This document shows positions 29,928 through 44,900 of a DNA stretch of 64,000 bases, piece by piece (within the stretch, counting starts at the first letter, position 1; each line of letters starts with the position of its first letter). This DNA is from Antedon mediterranea (taxonomy: Eukaryota > Echinodermata > Crinoidea > Comatulida > Antedonidae). The stretch covers positions 25,974,501-26,038,500 of the forward strand of contig NC_092672.1 in assembly GCF_964355755.1 (NCBI RefSeq). Reading direction: 5' to 3'. The notes beneath the pieces were generated by a model. That model was not told where the DNA came from. It searched no databases and saw nothing but the letters and a program-made list of their open reading frames with translations. The position numbers and the translations under genes are program-made.

Positions 29928-32900
29928 ATGTCCGCCACACCTCCGGTTCTTACACGGGCTATATCTAGACCAACTGGACAAGAGTTTGTTCATGATTCAC
30001 CAGAGGGAGCTGAGTGTTTAGTGGGTAAGAATGTGTATAGTTTGCTTAATTAAGTAGTAAGTAGGCCTACCCTCTAGCCCAGAAGGCAGGGTAAAATCGT
30101 AGTCCGTGTACATTGTGACTTGTGTGTACGTACGTCTGTGTATATGAGCTATATTGTGTAGTCGTTTATTGATAACTGAGAGCTATCAGTGTGTATAATC
30201 CTCGTACATAATTGTTTCTTAGTTGTAATAAAGAACACATTATTATAATATCAAGCATGTTATTATGATATACAAATTTATAGGTATCAATACTGATATT
30301 TTTACTTTAAAAAATTTTAATAAGTTTTTTAATAACACAGAAACAACATTCTTAATTTAACAAATGATATGTAGTACTACTAAATCAATGTCTAATTGCA
30401 TAAGGACTATGTGTACAGTATTATGATCAGTGTAGTTAAAATTTGATAACTGAGCACGCATCTCACATCTACCTCATCAATAATTATTATTAATAATCTA
30501 TATCACGTTGTTGAATATGATGAGTGTAGTCATAATTTGATAACTGAGCAGGCATCTTTTAGAATCTACGTCATCAATTTTAATATTAATATTATATATC
30601 ACATTGTTGGATATGATCAGTGTAGTCATAATTTGATAACTGAGCACGTATCTTTTAATATCTACATCATCAATAATTATTATTAATAATCTATATCACA
30701 TTGTTGGATATGATCAGTGTAGTCGTCATTTGATAACTGAGCACGCATCTTTAAATATCTACCGCATCAAAATTAATATAAATAATCTATATCACATTGT
30801 TGGATATGATCAGTGTAGTCGTAATTTGATAACTGAGCACGCATCTTTAAATATCTACCTCATTAATAATTTATATTAATATCATATATCACATTGTTGG
30901 ATATGATCAGTGTAGTCAGAATTTGATAACTGAGCACGTATCTTTTAATATCTACCTTAATAATAATTTATATTAATATCATATATCACATTGTTGGATA
31001 TGATCAGTGTAGTCGTAATTTGATAACTGAGCACGCATCTTTAAATATCTACCTCATTAATAATTTATATTAATATCATATATCACATTGTTGGATATGA
31101 TCAGTGTAGTCAGAATTTGATAACTGAGCACGCATCTTTCAATATCTACCGCATCAATTAATAATCTACATACACATTGTTGGATATGATCAGTGTAGTC
31201 AGAATTTGATAACTGAGCACGCATCTTTCAATATCTACCTCATTAATAATTTATATTAATATCATATATCACATTGTTGGATATGATCAGTGTAGTCAGA
31301 ATTTGATAACTGAGCACGCATCTTTCAATATCTACCTCATTAATAATTTATATTAATATCATATATCACATTGTTGGATATGATCAGTGTAGTCAGAATT
31401 TGATAACTGAGCACGCATTTTTTAATATCTACCTCATTAATAATTTATATTAATATCATATATCACATTGTTGGATATGATCAGTGTAGTCAGAATTTGA
31501 TAACTGAGCACGCATCTTTCAATATCTACCTCATTAATAATTTATATTAATATCATATATCACATTGTTGGATATGATCAGTGTAGTCAGAATTTGATAA
31601 CTGAGCACGCATCTTTTAATATCTACCTCATTAATAATTTATATTAATATCATATATCACATTGTTGGATATGATCAGTGTAGTCAGAATTTGATAACTG
31701 AGCACGCATCTTTTAATATCTACGTCATCAATAATTTATATTAATATCATATATCACATTGTTGGATATGATCAGTGTAGTCGTCATTTGATAACTGATC
31801 ACGTATCTTTCAATATCTACCACATCATTAATTAATATTAATCTTATATATCACATTGTTGGATATGATCAGTGTAGTCAGAATTTGATAACTGAGCACG
31901 TATTTTTTAATATCTACCTCAATAATAATTTATATTAATATCATATATCACATTGTTGGATATGATCAGTGTAGTCAGAATTTGATAACTGAGCACGCAT
32001 CTTTCAATATCTACCGCATCAATAATTCATATTAATATCATATATCACATTGTTGGATATGATCAGTGTAGTCGTCATTTGATAACTGATCACGTATCTG
32101 TCAATATCTACCTAATTAATAATTTATATTAATATCATATATCACATTGTTGGATATGGTCAGTGTAGTCAGAATTTGATAACTGAGCACGCATCTTTCA
32201 ATATCTACCTCAATAATAATTTATATTAATATCATATATCACATTGTTGGATATGATCAGTGTAGTCATAATTTGATAACTGAGCACGCATCTTTAAATA
32301 TCTACCGCATCAATTAATAATCTACATACATATTGTTGGATATGATCAGTGTAGTCGTAATTTGATAACTGAGCACGCATCTTTAAATATCTACCTCATT
32401 TATAATTTATATTAATATCATATATCACATTGTTGAATATGATCAGTGTAGTCATAATTTGATAACTGAGGACGTATCTTTCAATATCTACCTCATTACG
32501 AATTATTATTAATATCCTATATCACATTGTTGAATATGATGAGTGCAGTCATAATTTGATAACTGAGCACGCATCTTTCAATATCTACCTCAATAATAAT
32601 TTATATTAATATCATATATCACATTGTTGGATATGATCAGTGTAGTCATAATTTGATAACTGAGCACGCATCTTTAAATATCTACCGCATCAATTAATAA
32701 TCTACATACACATTGTTGGATATGATCAGTGTAGTCGTAATTTGATAACTGAGCACGCATCTTTAAATATCTACCTCATTAATAATTTATATTAATATCA
32801 TATATCACATTGTTGGATATGATCAGTGTAGTCAGAATTTGATAACTGAGCACATATCTTTTAATATCTACCTCAATAATAATTTATATTAATATCATAT

Positions 32901-35900
32901 ATCACATCGTTGGATATGATCAGTGTAGTCAGAATTTGATAACTGAGCACGCATCTTTCAATATCTACCTCATTAATAATTTATATTAATATCATATATC
33001 ACATTGTTGGATATGATCAGTGTAGTCAGAATTTGATAACTGAGCACGCATCTTTCAATATCTACCTCAATAATAATTTATATTAATATCATATATCACA
33101 TTGTTGGATATGATCAGTGTAGTCATAATTTGATAACTGAGCACGCATCTTTAAATATCTACCGCATCAATTAATAATCTACATACATATTGTTGGATAT
33201 GATCAGTGTAGTCGTAATTTGATAACTGAGCACGCATCTTTAAATATCTACCTCATTTATAATTTATATTAATATCATATATCACATTGTTGAATATGAT
33301 CAGTGTAGTCATAATTTGATAACTGAGGACGTATCTTTCAATATCTACCTCATTACGAATTATTATTAATATCCTATATCACATTGTTGAATATGATGAG
33401 TGCAGTCATAATTTGATAACTGAGCACGCATCTTTCAATATCTACCTCAATAATAATTTATATTAATATCATATATCACATTGTTGGATATGATCAGTGT
33501 AGTCATAATTTGATAACTGAGCACGCATCTTTAAATATCTACCGCATCAATTAATAATCTACATACACATTGTTGGATATGATCAGTGTAGTCGTAATTT
33601 GATAACTGAGCACGCATCTTTAAATATCTACCTCATTAATAATTTATATTAATATCATATATCACATTGTTGGATATGATCAGTGTAGTCAGAATTTGAT
33701 AACTGAGCACATATCTTTTAATATCTACCTCAATAATAATTTATATTAATATCATATATCACATTGTTGGATATGATCAGTGTAGTCAGAATTTGATAAC
33801 TGAGCACGCATGTTTTAATATCTACGTCATCAATAATTTATATTAATATCATATATCACATTGTTGGATATGATCAGTGTAGTCGTCATTTGATAACTGA
33901 TCACGTATCTTTCAATATCTACCTCATCATTAATTAATATTAATATCATATATCACATTGTTGGATATGATCAGTGTAGTCAGAATTTGATAACTGAGCA
34001 CGTATTTTTTAATATCTACCTCAATAATAATTTATATTAATATCATATATCACATTGTTGGATATGATCTGTGTAGTCAGAATTTGATAACTGAACACGC
34101 ATCTTTTAATATCTACCACATCATTAATTAATATTAATAATCTATATCACAGTGTTGGATATGATCAGTGTAGTCAGAATTTGCTAACTGATCACGTATC
34201 TTTCAATATCTACCTTATTAATAATTTATATTAATATCATATATCACATTGTTGGATATGATCAGTGTAGTCAGAATTTGATAACTGAGCACGCATCTTT
34301 CAATATCTACCGCATCAATAATTCATATTAATATCATATATCACATTGTTGGATATGATCAGTGTAGTCGTCATTTGATAACTGAGCACGCATCTTTAAA
34401 TATCTATTTCATCAATAATTATTATTAATGTCTTATATCACATTGTTGGATATGATCAGTGTAGTCATAATTTGATAACTGAGCACGCATCTTTAAATAT
34501 CTACCTCATCAAAAATTATTATTAATAATCTATATCACATTGTTGGATATGATCTGTGTATTCATAAATTGATATAACGCATCTTTTATTATCTACCTAA
34601 TCAATAATAATTATTAATACTTAATGTTGGATATGATCAGTGTGATTTTGTTAGATTTACTGTATACAAGAGATCGAGTCGATGGGTTTTGAAAATGTGT
34701 TATTCTTTTGTTCCTAATCACCCTATTGATTTGTATCCGTTTGCTGTTTAAATTTATACTTTTAAGAACGCATCGTTTATGATGAACGTGTGCCGTTGTA
34801 AAAATAAAAATATTCCATATCTTTTTATGTTTGATATGTATTGTAGAGGCCATCATGAGACATGCTTTGGCTTCTATTGAGGGTCCCAGTTCTTCTTAAC
34901 AGAATAAATGTGCAGTGAATGAATTATTTGATAAATGAGGACGTGTGTTTTAACATCGATCTATACAGACCGTAATACTCTTCCAGAAATGATATGTTGC
35001 TATAATAGGCCTATGACCAATTTCCATTACATTAATAATTCAATTAAGATTGGAAATGTGTCAGAAATACTAAAGAAATCCAGTAATCTTATTGATTAAT
35101 AATTATTTATACCATTTCTGATGAACGAACAGAAAACTAAACTTGCAGCCAATCAAAAAGCTGCTGTACTGTATAAGTAGGGAATTTTAAGTAGGAGTTG
35201 TTTTAAATGTCATTGGTCTCGGCTAATCAGTTATTGCCATTTGACTATGATAGGCATCCTTTATTACCTATAACCAGGGAAGAGTTAAATTTAACTCTTC
35301 CCTGCTATAACTATGGGTAGACCAAACAATAATAAAATATAATGACTTCCTTTACTTTTTACAACCTAGTTCGTGTTTTAAAATGTCAATTTTGGATAAA
35401 TTTACAGATTTTACCATTTAAACTGCGTAAACGTAATGCAAACTTTAAAAAAACACCCACAAACATCATCCAAACAACTTAATATTGATTATACCACTAC
35501 AAGAACTATAAAAGAGGACAATTTATGAAATCATTTCATTGAAATAGCTCTAGGTTTGATTTTTTAGGGTGAAAAATATCAATTTTTGGATAAATTGACA
35601 GATTTTACCATTTAAACTGCGTAAACTTAATGCAAACTTTAAAAAATACCCTACAAACATCATTCAAACAATTGAATACTGATTATAGCACTACTAGAAC
35701 TATAAAAGAAGACAATTTATGAAATAATGTTATTGAAATAGCTCTAGGTTTGACTTTTTTGGAGTGAAAACGTCAATTTTGGATAAATTGACAGATTTTA
35801 CCATGTGAACTGTGCAAACTTTAAAAAAAACACCCACAAACATCATCTAAACCACTTAATATTGATTATACCACTACAAGAACTATAAAAGAGGACAATT

Positions 35901-38900
35901 TATGAAATAATTTTATTGAAATAGCTCTAGGTTTGAATTTTTTGGGTAAAAAATGTCAATTTTGGATAAATTTACAGATTTTACCACGTAAACTGCGTAA
36001 ACTTAATGCAAACTTTAAAAAAACACCCCACAAACATTATTCAAACCACTTAATACTGATTATAGCACTACAAGAACTATAAAAGAGGACAATTTATGAA
36101 ATAATTTAATAGAAATAGCTCTAAGTTTGATTTTTTAGGGTGAAAAATGTCAATTTTGGATAAATTTACAGATTTCACCATTTCAACTGCGTAAACTTAA
36201 TGCAAACTTTAAAAAAACACCCACAAACATCATTCAAACCACTTAATATTGATTATATCATTATTAGAACTATAAAAGAGGACAATTTATGAAATCATTT
36301 TATTGAAATAGCTCTAGGTTTGATTTTTTAGGGTGAAAAATATCAATTTTTGGATAAATTGACAGATTTTACCATTTAAACTGCGTAAACTTAATGCAAA
36401 CTTTAAAGAATACCCTACAAACATCATTCAAACAATTGAATACTGATTATAGCACTACTAGAACTATAAAAGAAGACAATTTATGAAATAATGTTATTGA
36501 AATAGCTCTAGGTTTGACTTTTTTTGAGTGAAAACGTCAATTTTGGATAAATTGACAGATTTTACCATGTGAACTGTGCAAACTTTAAAAAAAACACCCA
36601 CAAACATCATCTAAACCACTTAATATTGATTATACCACTACAAGAACTATAAAAGAGGACAATTTATGAAATAATTTTATTGAAATAGCTCTAGGTTTGA
36701 ATTTTTTGGGTAAAAAATGTCAATTTTGGATAAATTTACAGATTTTACCACGTAAACTGCGTAAACTTAATGCAAACTTAAAAAAAACACCCCAAAAACA
36801 TTATTCAAACCACTTAATACTGATTATAGCACTACAAGAACTATAAAAGAGGACAATTTATGAAATAATTTAATAGAAATAGCTCTAAGTTTGATTTTTT
36901 AGGGTGAAAAATGTCAATTTTGGATAAATTTACAGATTTCACCATTTCAACTGCGTAAACTTAATGCAAACTTTAAAAAAACACCCACAAACATCATTCA
37001 AACCACTTAATATTGATTATATCATTATTAGAACTATAAAAGAGGACAATTTATGAAATCATTTTATTGAAATAGCTCTAGGTTTGATTTTTTAGGGTGA
37101 AAAATGTCAATTTTGGATAATTGATAGATTTTACCATGTAAACTGCGTAAACTTAATGCAAACTTTAAAAAATACCCCACAAACATCATTCAAACAATTG
37201 AATACTGATTATACCACTACTAGAACTATAAAAGAAGACAATTTATGAAATCATTTTATTAAAATAGTTCTAGGTTTGACATTTTTGGGGTGATTATGAA
37301 ATAATTTTATTGAAATAGCTCTAGGAATAAATTGACACATTTTACCATGTAAACTGTGCAAACTTTAAAAAAACACCCCACAAACATCATCCAAACCACT
37401 TAATATTGATTATATCACTACTAGAACTATAAAAGAAGACAATTTATGAAATCATTTTATTAAAATAGCTCTAGGTTTGACTTTTTTGGGGTAAAAAACC
37501 ACTTAATATTGATTATAAAAGAAGACAACTTATGAAATGATTTTATTGAAATAGGTCAAAGTTTGACCTTTTTGGATAAATTGACAGATTTTAAAGTGTA
37601 AACTTTACAATGCAAAAAAGGCCATCTGCAAAAATCCTTCAAACCACTTATTATATTAGGACAATATTAATATTTGAAGCAGATATAAAATGATGCATGC
37701 TCAGTTATCAAATGACTAGGCCTACACTGATATTTGATATTGGTATATAGACAATTAATATTAATTATTGTTGAGGTAGTTCAAACTATGATTACACTGA
37801 TCATATCCAACATTGTGATATAGAATATTATTTTGGAAAAGGTAGATATTAAAAAACTAAACAGATCATATCCAACAGTTTGATATAGATTATTAATATT
37901 AATTGATGATGCAGATATTAAAAGATTTTTGCTCAGTTATCAATTTATGACTACACTGATCATATCCAACAATGCGATATAGATTATTAATATTAATTGA
38001 TGATGCAGATATTAAAAGATTTTTGCTCAGTTATCAATTTATGACTACACTGATCATATTGAACAATGCGATATAGATTATTAATATTAATTATTGATGA
38101 GGTAGATATTAAAAGATGCGTGCTCAGTTATCAAATTATGACTACACTGATCATATCGAACAATGTGATATAGATTATTAATATTAATTATTGATGAGGT
38201 AGATATTAAAAGATTTTTGCTCAGTTATCAAATTATGACTACACTGATCATATCCAACAATGTGATATAAATTATTAATAATAATTATTGATGAAATAGA
38301 TATTGAAAGATGCATGCTCAGTTATCAAATTATGACTACACTAATCATATCCAACATTGTGATATAGATTATTAATAATAATTATTGATGAGGTAGATAT
38401 TAAAATATGTATGCTCACAGTTATCAAACTATGACTACACTGATCATATCCAACATTGTGATATAGGATATTATTAATTGTTATTGATAAGGTAGATATT
38501 AAAAAACTAAACAGATCATATCCAACAGTGTGATATAGATTATTAATATTAATTATTAATGAGGTAGATTTTTAAAGATGTATGCTCAGTTATCAAATTA
38601 TGACTACACTGATCATATCCAGCAATGTGATATAAATTATTAATAATAATTATTGATAAAATAGATATTGAAAGATGCGTGCTCAGTTATCAAATTATGA
38701 CTACACTAATCATATCCAACATTGTGATATAGGATATTATTAATAGTCATTGATAAGGTAGATATTAAAAGATGCATGCTCAGTTATCATATTATGACTA
38801 CACTGATCATATTGAACAATGCGATATAGATTATTAATATTAATTATTGATGAGGTAGATATTAAAAGATGCATGCTCAGTTATCAAATTATGACTACAC

Positions 38901-41900
38901 TGATCATATCGAACAATGTGATATAGAATATTAATAATAATTAATGATGAGGTAGATATTAAAAGATGCGTGCTCAGTTATCAAATTATGACTACACTGA
39001 TCATATCGAACAATGTGATATAAATTATTAATATTAATTATTGATGAGGTAGATATTAAAAGATGCGTGCTCAGTTATCAAATTATGACTAACACTGATC
39101 ATATCCTACATTGTGATATAGGACATTATTAATAGTTATTGATAAGGTAGTTATTAAAAGATGCGTGCTCAGTTATCAAATTTTGACTACAAAGATCATA
39201 TCCAACATTGTGATGTAGATTTATATTAATATTAATTATTGACGATGTAGATATTAAAAGATTCATGCTAAGTTATCAAATTTTGACTACACTGATCATA
39301 TTTGATATTGTGATTGATGAAATATTCATATAAAGAGTGTACAATACTCACAGTATTTTTTAATCCATCCACATGAAGAAGAGACACAAGAACAAGAGTT
39401 GTTTGAAATTGTGAAGCCTCACAACCTTACTAATTGTGATGACATTTAATATAATATTACAGCCATACACAAACAGTAAGGTAGTTAGGGTCACTACAAT
39501 CTATTAAAATAATTAACATTAATTAACTGGAAACATTGTTAATTATCAGTTTGAGTTTGACTTTTGTCTCTTTTGTTGTAGAATTGAATCTCTCTTTATC
39601 CATTGCTTTCAACCTGAAAATAAACAGGCCTAAATAATACCTTGGCATTAGCAATGAAATCAACTTACACACTGATGAATCTTAATACTCCTACCTATCT
39701 AATATTTTATATAGATAGGCTGTCTATGACCCCCCAGCCTATCCCTAGCTAGGCCTATGCCTCTCTAGACCATTCTGCTGGCTAGCTAGCAAGGCCCTAG
39801 TTCTAGTCCTATAATTAATAGCACAGGTCTCATATAGATAGGCCTAGAGTGTTTAGACTGAGCCTGGTTATATGCCTATTTATTTAACTAGGACTAGGCA
39901 GGCCTAATCAGCCTAAACTAAGGCCTAATAAACTAGTCTAGGCCCTAACTAAAATACATACATAGAGCTAGCTAGTTAGGCAGCCTAGCTAGGCCTAGAC
40001 TTACTTATTAGCTAGTAAGTAGGCCTAGCTAGCTAGCCTACCAGTTCCCTAGTAGGGCCTAACCAGGTGGGCCTAGTAGCCTAGCCTAGCTAGTAGTAGT
40101 AGCCTACTACTTCTTTCTAGGCCTAGGCCTAGCAAGACTAGGCTAGCCCTAGTACTAGTAGGCCTAGCTAGGCTATAGGCCTAGTAGTACTAGGCCTACC
40201 TCTAGGCCTAAACTACTAGCTAGAGTAGCGAGATGCTAGCCTAACTAGGCCTAGGCCCTAGCTAGCTAGCTAGCCTATGCCTAGCCTCTTTCTAGCTAGG
40301 CCTATAGGCTATAATAGGCTAGGCCCTAGGCTAGGCCTAATCTGCCCTTTTTGGAGGCTAAAATATTGTCTGAAATAAGCTATGACCTACAAATATAGCT
40401 TAACTATCTGTTAAGGGTGACACTGATGATGGGTAATCAATAAAATATGCTTCTAAATCTACCTTTTTGGCTTGCAATCATAATATCCAGTCTAGCCTAG
40501 GCCTAGGCCTGCACGGATCAGGTAGCAAAACGAACGAAGTGAGAGCACAGAGGAGGAGGAGGCCTAGGGCCTAGGTTTCAGGCAGAAAAGAACATCTTGA
40601 GTTTGTGTAATTATATATCTATTTATAGTTATTTTAAAATATATCCCTAACATTTAAAAAGTTATATATATTACTGATAATTAATTGTAAGAAGGATACT
40701 CTACCTAATGATATTATCAATTAAATGTATTTTCCGTACGAAATTAATTATATACGAGGATGGCATAAGTGATAGCTCTCTGTTATCAAAAAACAACTAC
40801 ATACTATACCTGTGTATATATATGGTATGCCTAGCCTGCGACTATGAGGCTGGAAACTACGGCACGGCGCCTAAAACAATAGAAGTAGGCCTAGTTTCAT
40901 CCTAGGCCAATAATTAATATAATAGTTTATACGTATTCAAAGCAACAGGACCATTCTACTAGGCTAGTTGTAAGTTGCTGATCACTACACTGTGATTATT
41001 GATAACCAAAAATTTACAGATGAGCATTGCATTTCAAAGTCGCTAAAATCATGTTGGTTTCGAATATAAGTTTAGAAGAATGCAGCTTTCACTTTTGTTG
41101 GCCTGGTAGCTGTTGGTTAGTTTATCATGAACTCTTTGGTACATTTTATCAATGTAACATTTAAAATTAGTAACATAACACACATGCATTGAATTTTCAG
41201 CAATTGATTTTGATGTTTCATATGAAACGGTTCACCGATGGACTAAGATGCCAGACTGTGATGAATTTGTAGGCGCTAGGTAAAAACAGATTTCTTTTTT
41301 TAATCTAAGCCCAGGGGAAAAAGATTAATGGTTTCCATCTTTGTTTATATATATTTCTTTAAGCCTATCCACTGTATAATTATAACCTCAAATCTGGCCA
41401 GTTGTCAATTGTATGACCCACTACTGTATATAACCCACTACTGTATATAACCCCTGGGAGAGGTGCATCATTGATGCATCATTTACAAATAATTATTGGG
41501 GTTCATCAAAAAACCTATATAGTACATCACTTAACAATGGTGTGTCAATGTCCGTCGTGTCCTTCACCACCCACCATATCATAAACAACATTGTCACAGT
41601 GCGTCAAATTGTGTGTGTCATTAACATGGGTGCGTGATGGCAGAAATGACACCTCTCCGTGGGTTGTATAGTGGGTCATACAATTGACAAGTGCATTATT
41701 ATTTTAATCACCGTACCGTTTCTCGAGAAATGAATGAGCAGCAATATGTAGTTTTTAACCAACCCTGATTTAGGAGACAATCAAAACCAAGGAGCACTTT
41801 ATTGAGTCCCCTTATTACTGAGTGGTGCTCTACTGTAGTACCCCTTTCACACCAAAAGCAAAACTCCGGAGACACTCCGGAGTTGATGCCCCGCTGTTTG

Positions 41901-44900
41901 GTGTGAAAGGTAAAATCAAGCAACTCCGAAGTTTAAAACTGCGGGGTTCAACAGCTGAACATTCTCCAGAGAGCGAACTGCGGGGACACCCCGGTGTTTT
42001 GGTGTGAAAGGTACCAACATCAAACTCCGGAGTGTTTTGGGTCAAAAGGTCATCCTTACACGATCACTCATTGCTTTAGTTTTATTTCAAAATACTTTAA
42101 AGATGTATTGTCCCTTTGACTAATTCCAAAAAAATAAAAAAATAAAGATTTAAAAAAAAAGTGGGTCATTTTGAAGTATCATATTAGTTATTAACTTTCA
42201 GTTCACCAAAAATTAGTCGAAAAAAATAAAATTTTTACTGAAATACAAACGTTTTTTTTTTTCCAAAAATAACTTTGACTTCCAGTCAAAGTTTTCGATC
42301 AAAACATATCTCATAACAGTGGGACAGCCAGTCGACAAATCGTGTCAAATTTCGACTCGGAGAGGGCGCCCTACTTTTCTAATTTTGTTCAAAATTGCTA
42401 AATTTTAGGGTGTTGGAAAAACACAATATTTGTAAATTTAGCTGATTATCGGAAAAATATTGTTAGTGAAATAAATTCATAAATGGTTTTAATATATTGT
42501 CATGTAAAATTAAATGTATTTGAACAAAACGATAATCTGTAATTTAACGGCAAAATCAACCAATGTCTTTTTTCCGAAATTGTACCCTAGAAAATCGTTA
42601 AAATAAAATATTTAGAAAAATACAGAACAGTCCTGAATTTAAAATCCCTGTTAGAAAAATTAATAATCTACAGAATACGATTTTAAGATACAAAATTCGG
42701 TGGTTGGGATGCAGCTCCGACTATTCAAACTAAAGGTACCACTATTTGTTCCATCGAAAACTAGCGAAACCGCCATTTTGTAAACACATCGTCATCGTGT
42801 TTATGAATTTATTTATAGCGAACGATATACGCAATGTTTATAATTGTCCGCGTATAAGAATTCATATAAATAATACATTCCAATACAACGTATATTATTA
42901 CTTGTTTATTTATCACAGTATACATTTTAGTTGAGGAATATTTTCATAACTATTATAATAGCTTTTATACGAGTCCGAGGCCTAGCCCTATTAGCGAGCG
43001 ATTGTTCAAGGGGCGGAAAGTCATTTAGTGACGTTGTGATCGGGCGCGTCGGGCCTAGCTAATATTAAAAATATTACCTGAAATAAGCGGCTAACAAGAA
43101 CTGTTATATTCTTGCTTACAATTGTTTTGTTATTGATGAACAAACAAGCAATTAGATTGAATAACAAATTATTTATTCATTTTTTTTGGGTAAAAACATG
43201 TACAAACTAGTAGTAGTACTGTATAATATAAATTAATAGTAATATTAAACTAATACAGTATAATAATAAAATATAAAATAGGCCTACATACAATAAATAT
43301 TCAATTTTTAAGGTCTATCACATGACAATAACATAATTTACAGAGTATAGTGTAGTAGGTTTGCATTCAACATAAATATTTATTTGTAATTCAACATTTT
43401 GTTTTAAATAATTAAATTATAGTTTGGGTATGACAATGTCGGTAGGTACCGGTGTCATCTTTTTATCCACTTCACTCTCAGTTTGAAGTCACAAAGACAG
43501 AGAATTCTCTGCATCATCAACGATTCCTGAAAGTGTCAGAAAAAATAATAAATATTATTTAAAAAAAAATGTTAATGTCTGGTTGTATATATAATTATAA
43601 TATTATTATGATGACATAAAAGTAAGGCAAATAGAAGCTGTATTTTATTAATTAAATTACAGTATTTACTATTAATATTTATATAATCTATGCCTACTAG
43701 TAGCCTAGCTAGGCATCTATTGAGCCTAATAAATCAAATAATAAATGAAAAATAAAATAATAATATTAATACTGATTGAAAAAAGGGATTTTTTGGGGCG
43801 GGAGATCAGATCACCAGGCTAGGCCGGCCAGGACCAATGATACTCGTAATCAGTAAAACTTAACGACTATCGGATCAGCATCAACACAGTACAACACACG
43901 TCTCGCTATATCGCCTATACTGACACACGTGTCTCGCGTTGCCGAAACCCCGCTCACAGCTAGAAAATGTACCTACCTTTCGAGGCCTGAGAATACACCA
44001 ATAAATTTTGAACAGGATAGAAATATATCATACTCGATTAAACTAATATTACTCTTGATAAAACAATTGATTATAATTTGTTTAATTTGTTGGGATGCAC
44101 CTCCGACTATTCAGAAAATGGACAACAAAACAGTAGTCAAATCGTACCACATTTATAAATTTCATGAGTCCTGACTTCAGTCGCCGAATGTATTGTATTA
44201 GCTTCGGTTTATTTGAATGAAACCAATTGGTTATTCAATTATACTTATTGGGAAATGCTTTTACCATAATAGGTAATGTTGGGCGGTTCTTAAATATTCA
44301 TGAGAGCTTAAAATAAAACAGCACTTATTTGCTAGGCGACGAAAAATCATAGTTTCAGTTTTCAACGATAGGTGGCGCTTCAAAATCGTCAATGCGGAAG
44401 TAAGTCGATTTTACACGATTTAACGGTCAAAACGCGAAGTGGCTTTCCCACTGATAATACAACCCGTTTGTTTGGCTACTCTGTATACATAATCATAAAA
44501 CTTCCTCGCGATCTGTGTGAAAACACCTTCTCAACCATGATGAGTTGTAAACAATACTAATTAGCATCATGCATAATGTATACTCATGGTTTGAAATCTT
44601 TGTTTACTTTCGCTCGCGACGATTTTCCAGACGAAATGTAATCAAATTAATTTACCTGTTAATTACGTAAACTTGTTGTTTTTGGCTCGAATTTTCGACT
44701 TAAAGTGAATAACTTTAATATTACTTTGATGTGGCCAATTTAAATTTAGAATACTTTGACCTTCATTTTTTGTGTTTCAAGGGACAATACATCTTTAAAT
44801 ATTTGTACAAAATATATAGCGGGTTTAAAAAATAATAAGTAGTATCAATAAAACATTACTTCTCAGACTTTTGAAAGTAATTATTAAATTAAAAATATTG

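Noticed and set aside
30423-39325. CRISPR-like regularly spaced repeats
   Set aside because: Whole monomers are similar with no unique spacers, units are 97 or 190 bp, there are no cas genes and the setting is a eukaryotic intron. These are satellites.
41708-42045. Overlapping 60-71 codon ORFs on both strands
   Set aside because: They arise from the GC-rich CTCCGGAG palindromes at the end of the 3.26-kb transposon.
42690-44140. THAP-like zinc-finger remnants (GCSSDYSN and [10 protein letters not shown]) in the nested element
   Set aside because: Only a few residues resemble the start of a THAP domain, with stops right after; too little to call without a profile search.
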